A stretch of 22,494 nucleotides of DNA from an uncultured bacterium (GCA_905215065.1 CAJMOF010000021.1:1-22494); one strand, 5' to 3'; shown: positions 1 through 5,349, numbered from the stretch's first letter. A program made the numbers and translations. Notes: generated by a model from the letters alone, not told the origin.

Positions 1-67
1 AAAGATCAAGTCGTCCTCGCAGACGCTCAAGCAGGAATACCTCGATACATACGAGGGAGGTGAATGA
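1..67 (+). CDS. 3' end of an unidentified CDS (partial)
   Basis: The frame starting at base 2 is open from the window edge to a TGA at 65-67 and encodes about 21 residues ending in TYEGGE. The stop lies one base before the ATG at 69, and the ribosome binding site of the next gene (GGGAGG, 55-60) sits inside this frame. That is the usual picture of two translationally coupled genes. Too little is present to name a family. The call rests on this coupling geometry and a plausible hydrophilic tail; another frame is open up to the TGA at 61-63, so the choice of frame is not certain. Confidence 0.4.
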   Translation, partial: KIKSSSQTLKQEYLDTYEGGE

Positions 68-68
68 C

Positions 69-497
69 ATGATAGGCAAGAGCTATGCAAAGATAGCGAT
101 TGTTGGCTTTGTACTTTGTCTTGCAATGGTGCTATGTGCATCATTTGCGAGGTATAGGTCCGAGCAGTCGTTCATCGATGGCGCTGAAAATGGGTTTGGC
201 ATAGACGGGATGTATGTCAACGATGGCGCGACCAGGCCGTCTATGGCGATTCTTGCAGGCGAAGACATGGAATGGCAAATCTGTAATGACGATGGCTCTT
301 GTCTGAGTGGTCGTTTGGCCGCAACGAGCGACCCGAATTCGTTCGATCTTCTCGACAATGATGGATCGGATTGCGGTTCAGTTCACCTGTCGTATGCATC
401 ACGAGATGGGATGGACGGCATTCTCTACGTCTCCCACGAGTCTGGCGATTTCAAGATGCGCAGGACTAACCGAGTGCCGGCTTTTTTCGAGGAGTGA
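69..497 (+). CDS. Small membrane-anchored or secreted hypothetical protein
   Basis: 142 residues with one hydrophobic segment at about residues 8-27 (KIAIVGFVLCLAMVLCASFA) after a short basic start. It is therefore likely a signal anchor with the rest outside the cell. The remainder is acidic and polar and has a Cys pair at about residues 72 and 77 (ICNDDGSC) and another Cys near 101. An earlier GTG at 60 is in frame, but it overlaps the GGGAGG ribosome binding site. The ATG at 69 has that site at 8-base spacing and is preferred. It follows directly on the end of an upstream gene, so it is probably the last gene of an operon entering from the left. I do not recognise the family. A GC-rich hairpin follows the stop at 503-531. 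Confidence 0.6.
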   Translation: MIGKSYAKIAIVGFVLCLAMVLCASFARYRSEQSFIDGAENGFGIDGMYVNDGATRPSMAILAGEDMEWQICNDDGSCLSGRLAATSDPNSFDLLDNDGSDCGSVHLSYASRDGMDGILYVSHESGDFKMRRTNRVPAFFEE

Positions 498-502
498 GAA
501 TT

Positions 503-531
503 CCCGGCGGTCTGCCGATCAGGCCGCCGGG
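503..531 (+). terminator. GC-rich hairpin after the small anchored protein
   Basis: Perfect 8-bp stem CCCGGCGG (503-510) / CCGCCGGG (524-531) with a 13-base loop, starting six bases after the TGA of the preceding gene. There is no T-run after it, so it is not a standard intrinsic terminator. It may still end or stabilise the transcript. Confidence 0.35.
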
Positions 532-540
532 GTATTGAAC

Positions 541-576
541 CCCGCATTCATCCGTACACACACGGATGAATGCGGG
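541..576. repeat. Perfect 15-bp inverted repeat (hairpin)
   Basis: CCCGCATTCATCCGT (541-555) is the exact reverse complement of ACGGATGAATGCGGG (562-576), with the 6-base loop ACACAC. No T-run follows on either side. A perfect 15-bp arm is far beyond chance at this distance. It could be a transcript-end hairpin, or the structured end of a mobile element such as those recognised by Y1 transposases. No transposase is present nearby. It lies between an intact gene and a gene remnant. Confidence 0.7.
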
Positions 577-599
577 AAGTGTCCGGATGAAGTTGATAA

Positions 600-935
600 T
601 CAAGGAAACAATGCCGTTCTGCCTGGGACGGCTTTGGCTTGGACTTTAACTACAACATCGCAATCGACACTTATCAGCTCGCGCAACGCGCATGGCCAAA
701 TCTCGGACGCTGGTACATGGAGGACCTTCGAGATTTACTGGACATCCAAAACGACGACGCACACCGCGTGCTCGCCGACTGCGAAGACGAGATGGCTGTC
801 TACAATGCGATCAGAAACGGCGTGAAGTCCGGAGAGCTTTCTGTGGAACCGCCGCGCCGTCGCGCGAGCCGACCGGGCAACCCGGGCAATCTGGTCCCGA
901 CTCTCCCGGTCGTATTCCTACGATATCGCCCCTAA
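600..935 (+). pseudogene. Remnant of a DEDDh 3'-5' exonuclease (DnaQ-like), C-terminal part
   Basis: The frame from 600 reads through DGFGLDFNYNIAIDTYQLAQ, then a stretch with RAWPNLGRWYMEDLRDLLDI, then AHRVLADCEDEMAVYNAI. This fits the C-terminal half of a DnaQ/PolC-epsilon type exonuclease: the IDT..LAxRxxPxL strand-helix, the helix that precedes the last motif, and the HxxxxD motif III (HRVLAD). The N-terminal motif with DxE is missing, since a stop (597-599) closes the frame upstream. After about codon 85 the sequence turns into low-complexity Pro/Arg-rich residues, which suggests a frameshift. The only possible start is a TTG at 639. I read this as a decayed gene. The family call rests on motif recognition only. 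Confidence 0.45.
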
Positions 936-947
936 ATCACCAATGTG

Positions 948-1187
948 TCAGATAAAGAATGATGCAATGGCTATGATCAAGCATACGGCGGATGCGGCGA
1001 CTGCACCTTTTTTCCTCTCCTTTAGTCCGACGAATAGGGTTGCCGTAAAGTAAAGGGCGGAAATGCAGTCTATGGCAAGCAAAACGAGTTCCTTGGGCGG
1101 TTTCAGCAAAAGGTCGCTAGCAAAGAGTGATGCGAGCAGGGTAAAGCCGATTGGGACCAAGTATCTCGAGTGATTTTGCGACAGCAT
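948..1187 (-). CDS. Small membrane protein with three predicted helices (possible immunity-type partner)
   Basis: 79 residues, mostly hydrophobic, with likely membrane spans near residues 9-26, 33-54 and 62-79. A short basic loop (LKERKKG) separates the last two. The ATG at 1187 has an AAGGCGG ribosome binding site and lies 12 bases after the stop of the secreted-peptide gene, so the two are very likely co-transcribed. Size, topology and position directly behind a secreted peptide gene resemble immunity proteins of bacteriocin loci, but there is no sequence match I can name. The gene could equally be an unrelated membrane protein. Confidence 0.6.
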   Translation of the reverse strand: MLSQNHSRYLVPIGFTLLASLFASDLLLKPPKELVLLAIDCISALYFTATLFVGLKERKKGAVAASAVCLIIAIASFFI

Positions 1188-1199
1188 GGCAACCGCCTT

Positions 1200-1604
1200 T
1201 TAGAACATGTAAGTGAAAAGTCGGTACGATGTCATTGCGGTTGCAAACAAGCCGCCGCCAGGACCGGTTGTCACGAGACCGGCGATAACTTCAGCGGTGC
1301 CAGCAAGGTAGGGATCGCGCAGGCAAGCCTCCTCCTTCGCGTTCAGCTTGACCTTGTGAGGGACGGTGCGGTTATTTGCAAATCCGTGAGAATCGCACCA
1401 CGCCTTGGAATATGAATCCGTGCAGCGTCCGCGCTCAAAAAGGGATATATCGTATTTTTCGTCGTAGTTGTCTCCGACGTAGATCTCGCTGCTCTCGGCG
1501 GGAGACCCCTCGTCGGCATAGGCTGCCGCAACGGGCACAAATGGTGTCATGACAAGGGAGAGGCAAAGAGCTGCTGAGACGATGGAGGGCAGGTATTTCT
1601 TCAT
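1200..1604 (-). CDS. Small secreted Cys-containing protein of unknown function, bacteriocin-like
   Basis: 134 residues. It starts with a classical signal peptide: MKKYLP, a hydrophobic core to about residue 27, and a likely signal peptidase I site AYA/D at residues 28-31. The mature part of about 104 residues is acidic at first (ESSEIYVGDNYDEKYD) and has three Cys (GRC, AWC, EAC). It ends in a Gly-rich hydrophobic segment (VIAGLVTTGPGGGLFATAMT) and SYRLFTYMF. A long Gly-rich hydrophobic C-terminus on a secreted small protein is seen in some bacteriocins and microcins, but I recognise no family. The ATG at 1604 has AAGGAG at 6-7 bases. It lies 29 bases downstream of a thioredoxin-like frame, whose product could act on its cysteines, and 12 bases upstream of a three-helix membrane protein. 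Confidence 0.65.
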   Translation of the reverse strand: MKKYLPSIVSAALCLSLVMTPFVPVAAAYADEGSPAESSEIYVGDNYDEKYDISLFERGRCTDSYSKAWCDSHGFANNRTVPHKVKLNAKEEACLRDPYLAGTAEVIAGLVTTGPGGGLFATAMTSYRLFTYMF

Positions 1605-1633
1605 GGCTGGCTCCTTAATCTGGCCTTTGATAG

Positions 1634-2173
1634 TTACTTGATGTCGCCTCCTTCCGCTTTATATCCGTTGTATTTGGCGTATTTCTTTAATAAGGCAAGA
1701 GGTTCTTCCTCTCCTTCGGATAAGCCGATGATGTTTCCTTGATCATCCAGTATGAATACGGACGGAATATGCTCAAGTTCATATTGGTCATACACGGTCT
1801 TATCTTAATCTATGTATATGGGAAAGTCTCCTTCATGGACCGAGGCTTCTTCAATTGTGCTGTCCTCGGAAACAGTGAAAAGGTTCTTCCTTAAGGCTGC
1901 GAAATTATCAAGTTGTTGCATATCTTCTATGAGAGATTCGCAGTGCTGACACCACGATGCCCAGAACATCAAGATATTTTCCTCATTAGGTTTTAGCTTG
2001 TTAAAATAATTGACGTTTCGGCCGAGGCTGAAATTTTGGCCCATTTTAATGGACAAAGATGAGGGATAAGCATCGTGTTGCGGTTTGATATTGACGGCGA
2101 TTAAGGCGGCGAAACACGTCAGAGTCGCCAGAGTCAGTAAGGCGATAACGCATTTTCTCGGTTTCCAGCTCAT
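1634..2173 (-). pseudogene. Membrane-anchored thioredoxin-like (TlpA-type) protein, interrupted by one in-frame TAA
   Basis: The first part (1805-2173) encodes 122 residues: a basic N-terminus, one membrane anchor at about residues 8-27, and a thioredoxin active site LMFWASWCQHCESL with C75 and C78. A TAA at 1805-1807 then stops translation. The same frame stays open for 56 more codons and contains DQYELEHIPSVFILDDQGNI, which is the cis-Pro loop (IPS) and following strands of the same fold, ending at a TAA at 1634-1636. One base change (for example CAA to TAA) would explain the split. The ATG at 2173 is chosen because AGAGGGA precedes it; two upstream in-frame ATGs (2191, 2203) lack a ribosome binding site. 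Related proteins oxidise, reduce or isomerise thiols outside the membrane. The product as read lacks the cis-Pro loop and is probably inactive. A sequencing error cannot be excluded. Confidence 0.75.
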
Positions 2174-2299
2174 GACAGATCCCTCTCTCATGGTGAAACG
2201 CATACTTTTTGAAACGGGATACCGCTTCGATTCGTTCCGGACGCGGATGTGGACGTAACTGGTCTCGGTGCCAAGTGCGATTTAAGTGCTGTATATGAC

Positions 2300-3199
2300 T
2301 TAACGGGAATGTCCGAGCAGTGCCGGAGTCTTCATCTGGATTGTTCCGACTGGAGCATCAGCCCGAATACACTGCATAGCGACTCCAACAAGAACGTCCC
2401 CGGCGTAATCCTTTCCAAGGCCCGCGACGGCTATCTTCTTCCTCCTTTTCGAGAGGTTCGCAATCTTCATGCCGGCCTCTCTTGCCTTCTCGCCCGAATC
2501 CCCGTAGCCCTGCTCGGCCAGCCTCTCGAGGCTCTCCTTGGCGGCTTCAGCTTCCTTCCTGTTGCCCTTCTCGAGTATCGCGACGCTCGTCTTGTAGACC
2601 CTGTCCCTTCTGGATTCATCCAGGAACGCGGCATCTTCCAGATCCGCCATTTTCTCGCGCACGGCGCCGCAGTTCCAGCAGGTACCGCGCTTGAGGTTCA
2701 CCGCACCGCAGCCGCACTGCCACCACCCGTCGTGTTCGGAATGGACGCCCGCGCATTTGAAGGTATCGGCCCCCATCTCGGAGAGCAGGACATCGCGTTC
2801 CGACTCCTCGACCCCGTTGAGTGCGAGTGGCGCGGGGCTATCGATGTCGATCGGGTCGCCGAAGGAGGTCTCGCCGTCCGCTCGGGTCACAACGGCACGC
2901 GAGCCGGTGATAACAGACAGCTTGATTCTCACCGCCTTGGGCCTGAGCACCTCGCCGGCGGGCAGGTCGGCATCTAGGAGCGAGAAGTCGACGGTCTCCG
3001 TCTCCCCTCCCTCGCCCTCGAGCCCGACAGTGAACTCTATGCGGCTGATGGGTTTCGTCGATACGTTGACGATCTTTGTTTGGAGGAAGCAGGCTCCCGT
3101 CTCGGTGTCTCTGGAGACTTGGATGGCTAACATCCTGACAGGGCAAAGCTCCTGCCAGGAGGGGTTGGCGTCGCGGTAGGCTATCTTGTATTTCGACAT
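2300..3199 (-). CDS. Zinc-ribbon protein of unknown function with N-terminal beta-sandwich-like region
   Basis: 299 residues. Residues 1-125 read as a strand-rich region (RIEFTVGLEG, VRIKLSVITG). A zinc ribbon follows at 160-180: WxCxCGxxN then CxxCG, with Cys 162, 164, 174 and 177, resembling RanBP2-type or double-zinc-ribbon modules. Residues 185-250 are charged and helical, with a YGDSGEKAREA segment like the short repeats of some Gram-positive zinc-ribbon membrane proteins. Then come a basic stretch (KRRKK) and a weakly hydrophobic tail. In similar proteins that basic stretch precedes a true membrane span; here the span is poor (it holds KDY), so the C-terminus may be degraded or replaced. 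The ATG at 3199 lies two bases after the stop of the upstream small membrane gene, so the two are coupled. No function is assigned. Confidence 0.7.
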   Translation of the reverse strand: MSKYKIAYRDANPSWQELCPVRMLAIQVSRDTETGACFLQTKIVNVSTKPISRIEFTVGLEGEGGETETVDFSLLDADLPAGEVLRPKAVRIKLSVITGSRAVVTRADGETSFGDPIDIDSPAPLALNGVEESERDVLLSEMGADTFKCAGVHSEHDGWWQCGCGAVNLKRGTCWNCGAVREKMADLEDAAFLDESRRDRVYKTSVAILEKGNRKEAEAAKESLERLAEQGYGDSGEKAREAGMKIANLSKRRKKIAVAGLGKDYAGDVLVGVAMQCIRADAPVGTIQMKTPALLGHSR

Positions 3200-3201
3200 T
3201 A

Positions 3202-3450
3202 CTACACCTCGGGCAGGGCGTCTTCGTCCCTTTGTGCGCTGGGCGCCGGTGCCGCTCGGTCGGGCAGAGCGCAGACGATCAGGCCGACCATGAGCGCGGT
3301 GCCGAAAAGGCCGATGAACCAGAGGATTCCCGCGCCATTGGTGTAATGCCCCTTGGCCCTGGCAATCTTAACGAGCTCCGCTACGCCGCAGATGTTGGCG
3401 GCGATCGCCAAGAGAGGCAGGAAGAAGATTATCAGCTCCAGGCTTCTCAT
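3202..3450 (-). CDS. Small two-helix membrane protein
   Basis: 82 residues with two hydrophobic spans at about residues 3-24 and 40-62, a basic loop between them (KIARAKGHYTNG) and a polar, charged tail. A much longer frame (to 4452) exists, but it runs antisense through the pilin gene. The ATG at 3450 has AAGGGACC at a good distance and gives a sensible membrane protein. It is the first gene of a two-gene minus-strand unit with the zinc-ribbon protein, and it is divergent from the pilin gene across 246 bp that hold two palindromes. No family is recognised with confidence. Confidence 0.65.
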   Translation of the reverse strand: MRSLELIIFFLPLLAIAANICGVAELVKIARAKGHYTNGAGILWFIGLFGTALMVGLIVCALPDRAAPAPSAQRDEDALPEV

Positions 3451-3539
3451 TTTTGGTCCCTTCTTCTCGACCGCCCGCCTCGACACCGGCGGTCCTCCGT
3501 AACTTCCGGTAACACCAATTCTGCTGTCCTCACCTGCGG

Positions 3540-3557
3540 ATTTGTTGAGCAACAAAT
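3540..3557. promoter_or_regulatory. 18-bp palindrome in the divergent intergenic region (candidate operator)
   Basis: ATTTGTTGAGCAACAAAT has two 8-base arms in perfect dyad symmetry around AG. It lies in the spacer between the divergent two-helix membrane gene (start 3450) and the pilin gene (start 3697). A short loop of two bases makes an RNA hairpin unlikely and a dimer-binding DNA site more likely. The regulator is unknown. Confidence 0.45.
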
Positions 3558-3609
3558 TCGATTGTGTGAGCGGTCGGTTAATCTGCGCAGACGTTGGGCT
3601 AATTTCTCT

Positions 3610-3624
3610 TTGCCGCTGCGGCAA
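3610..3624. promoter_or_regulatory. 15-bp palindrome upstream of the pilin gene
   Basis: TTGCCGCTGCGGCAA: 7-base arms around a single T, perfect symmetry, about 70 bp before the pilin start. This is a candidate protein-binding site. I could not place a convincing -35/-10 pair for the pilin gene around it. Confidence 0.35.
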
Positions 3625-3696
3625 GTCCAGCGCAACCTTTTGGAATAGTCCTACGCTCAAGCCGTTTCTATTCACCCTGAGCGAAGGGAGTCGCAT

Positions 3697-4713
3697 ATGC
3701 ATGCAGCGGCAATTAACCTTCGGGGGGGGGTATCTCCTAGAGGTATCCGCCTTCGTGGACAATCTATCATCGAGTACGTCCTGATTATCGCGGTCATCGG
3801 CCTGGTGATCGTGTTCGCGGGACCCAGCGTGGCCGGGGCCATCCGAAACCAGTTCAACCTGGTCGGCAACACGGTGAACAGCGGGGCGACCGGTGGCGTC
3901 GAGGACGGTGGAACATCCGGTGGCGGCTCCACAGGGGCCGATTCCGCGACCGTCCAGGCGGCCATCGCCAAGGACGCGAAGGACTGGACGCTCGGTGAGC
4001 AGAAGGCCGTGGCAGAGGAAATCGCCACGAAGGGCAAGGCGTCTCCCGCCTACGCCAAGGCGAAGGCCGCCATGGATGCCGGCACCAAGTTCACGATGAA
4101 GCTCACCGATGGGAAGACGCTCGAATACCGCATCATCGGCATCAACCATGACGATTTGGCCGACGGCTCGGGCTAGGCGGGGCTGACGTTCCTCACCACC
4201 TCGACGGGTATTTCGCCCCGCATGAACGCCACCGACACCAACGCCGGTGGCTGGGAGAAGTCGGAGCTCCGTGCGAAGATGAACTCCGGCGAGATCTGGA
4301 GCCTCATGCCGCCCGATTTCCAGTCCAAGGTGAAGACCGTCAGGAAGCTCACGAACAACGTCGGCGGAATCGATAAGAACGCCGCCGTAACCGCGACCTC
4401 GGACAGGCTGTTCCTTCTCAGCTACTCCGAGATCGCGCCCTGCACCTCCCATTGGACCTCCGACTTCACTTCCCTTTGGGCCTCTGACTACCCCTGGAGT
4501 TCCTCCGAGGGTAGCCAGTACGAGGCCTTCAAGGGCAAGGTAACGAATAACGATAATCCCAACTCTGCCATTGCCTTTAGCAGCTTATGGTGGGAGCGTT
4601 CGGTGTTACCGAAACTTTCTGCGTACTTCCTCGACGTCACCGGTACTGGCAGGCCGTCGCGTGGCGACGACGCGAGCGCTTCGCTTTGCGTCTGCCCCGC
4701 TTGGTGCTTCTAG
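3697..4713 (+). pseudogene. Flp-type prepilin fused to a DUF6273 (C-type-lectin-like) domain; interrupted by one in-frame TAG
   Basis: The frame from the ATG at 3697 runs to 4713 with a single TAG at 4174-4176 (codon 160). Residues 17-26 are a type IVb prepilin cleavage motif: RLRG/QSIIEY, with Glu at +5. A hydrophobic helix follows to about residue 48 (VLIIAVIGLVIVFAG), then a Gly/Thr/Ser-rich linker to about 82. From TLEYRIIGINHDDLADGSG the frame continues past the TAG with AGLTFLTT, NAGGWEKSELRAKM, GEIWSLMP, LFLLSYSE, GSQYEAFKG, SLWWERSV and ends SLCVCPAWCF. This is the pattern of DUF6273 domains, which resemble C-type-lectin/sulfatase-modifying-factor folds. AAG to TAG would explain the stop. 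Nine G at 3722-3730 (codons 9-12) make the start region prone to slippage. AAGGGAG (3684-3690) precedes the ATG. Likely role: a surface pilin-tip adhesin processed by a prepilin peptidase. As read, the product would be a 159-residue headless pilin. Confidence 0.75.
3722..3730 (+). repeat. Homopolymeric tract of nine G inside the pilin coding region
   Basis: Nine G in a row directly after CTTC, in codons 9-12 of the pilin frame. With nine G the frame from ATG 3697 stays open into the pilin motif. With ten it meets TAG 15 bases later, and with eight it ends at the TGA at 3782-3784. A second ATG at 3701 lies in another phase and would reach the pilin frame with ten G. Confidence 0.8.
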
Positions 4714-4736
4714 CCTGTCTTCTAGCTTGTCTAGCG

Positions 4737-4770
4737 AAAAGCCTGCGCAACTTCGCGCGGGCTTTTCTTT
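4737..4770. terminator. Rho-independent terminator after the pilin-DUF6273 gene, probably bidirectional
   Basis: AAAAGCCTGCGC (4737-4748) pairs with GCGCGGGCTTTT (4755-4766), with one T-G wobble and a 6-base loop. TTTTCTTT follows on the plus strand. Read on the minus strand, the same stem is followed by TTTTCGC, so it can also serve transcripts coming from the right. It starts 23 bases after the stop codon. Confidence 0.8.
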
Positions 4771-4776
4771 TGGCGG

Positions 4777-5052
4777 TTACTCGAACGGTCTGATGTTCGT
4801 GGCACAGGTAGTCGGGTTGAGGGGAAATGGGGTCACACAGCGGCTCTCAGAGCGCCCGCCGCACTCCCCCGCCATTACCCTGCGGTGTCCTCGTATAGAG
4901 CCCATCCCGCTTGGCGTTTCGTTGCAACGGCCCACTTGTCCACCGATCAAGTGAACTACTGGAATAAATACAGCGACACGCTTGTCCGTTACAGTCGCTA
5001 TATCTATGTAAATCGCCGCGATAAATACAGCCCTTAATCGGCTGTATACCAG
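4777..5052 (-). other. Start-less open frame in the gene-poor spacer before the tRNA
   Basis: This minus-strand frame has 91 sense codons between a TAG (5053-5055) and a TAA (4777-4779). It contains no early ATG; the first possible starts are TTG at 4950 and ATG at 4905 (42 residues). The first part reads as hydrophobic strands with AVFI occurring twice; the end reads NPTTCATNIRPFE. The bidirectional terminator at 4737-4770 lies just downstream in its direction. It may be a gene remnant, a small protein or chance. Apart from it, 4771-5189 holds only hairpins and short repeats. Confidence 0.2.
4964..5047. repeat. Nested direct and inverted repeats built on ATAAATACAGC
   Basis: ATAAATACAGC occurs at 4964-4974 and again at 5021-5031. 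The first copy, extended to 4977, pairs with GTCGCTATATCTAT (4994-5007) in 12 of 14 positions. The second copy contributes to a perfect 8-bp hairpin, ATACAGCC (5025-5032) / GGCTGTAT (5040-5047). Each copy is thus followed by an inverted partner, giving a two-unit array of hairpins 57 bp apart. Confidence 0.55.
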
Positions 5053-5095
5053 CTACGCGTATGTAGATTCATATCGCGTTAATAAATCGGTCCAA

Positions 5096-5131
5096 GCGCG
5101 TGCAAAACGCGCAAGTAGCCGCAAAAGGCGG
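5096..5131. repeat. Two short adjacent hairpins
   Basis: GCGCGT (5096-5101) pairs with ACGCGC (5107-5112) over the loop GCAAA. CCGC (5119-5122) pairs with GCGG (5128-5131) over AAAAG. They continue the series of hairpins between the pilin gene and the tRNA. Function is unknown. Confidence 0.4.
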
Positions 5132-5161
5132 TTATCGCGTAGGCAGATTTTTGACACCCTG

Positions 5162-5183
5162 TTGCTTAATCAAAATTAAGCAA
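5162..5183. repeat. 9-bp A/T-rich hairpin
   Basis: TTGCTTAAT (5162-5170) and ATTAAGCAA (5175-5183) are perfect reverse complements with loop CAAA. TTGCTTAA recurs at 5184-5191. No T-run follows on the plus strand. It sits just beyond the tRNA terminator and could be a back-up transcript end or a protein-binding site. Confidence 0.5.
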
Positions 5184-5189
5184 TTGCTT

Positions 5190-5224
5190 AAAACAAAAAA
5201 GGTCAGGCACTAGATGCCTGACCT
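5190..5224 (-). terminator. Intrinsic terminator of tRNA-Pro
   Basis: On the minus strand a perfect 10-bp stem, AGGTCAGGCA / TGCCTGACCT (plus-strand positions 5200-5209 and 5215-5224, loop of five), is followed directly by TTTTTTGTTT (plus-strand 5191-5200 is AAACAAAAAA). It begins ten bases after the tRNA 3' end and probably also ends the long minus-strand gene run. Confidence 0.9.
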
Positions 5225-5233
5225 GCAAACTTC

Positions 5234-5310
<77 letters not shown>

Positions 5311-5349
5311 AAGCTTTTGTTTGTTGCTCTGCTCTCGCTCGCAACAGGG

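Noticed and set aside
2249..2977. Plus-strand open frame opposite the zinc-ribbon gene
   Set aside because: The minus-strand frame has a Cys zinc ribbon and is coupled to its neighbour; the plus-strand product shows no motif.
3542..3784. 80-codon plus-strand frame ending in the pilin region
   Set aside because: It has no ribosome binding site, passes through the G tract in a non-pilin phase and reads as unordered sequence. It matters only as the frame entered after slippage.
1805..4176. Stop-codon reassignment as the cause of the two in-frame stops
   Set aside because: One stop is TAA and the other TAG, and both codons end other genes in the window normally, so separate point changes are the simpler explanation.
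3202..4452. 416-codon minus-strand open frame
   Set aside because: Only its last 82 codons (3202-3450) have a ribosome binding site and a sensible membrane protein; the rest is antisense to the pilin-DUF6273 gene.
5151..5179. TTGACA followed 17 bases later by AATTAA on the plus strand
   Set aside because: The -10 box is poor, and the transcript would run antisense into the tRNA terminator with no gene to serve.
4585..5233. Complete diversity-generating retroelement
   Set aside because: No reverse transcriptase, accessory gene or template repeat is visible; only the target-like domain end is present.
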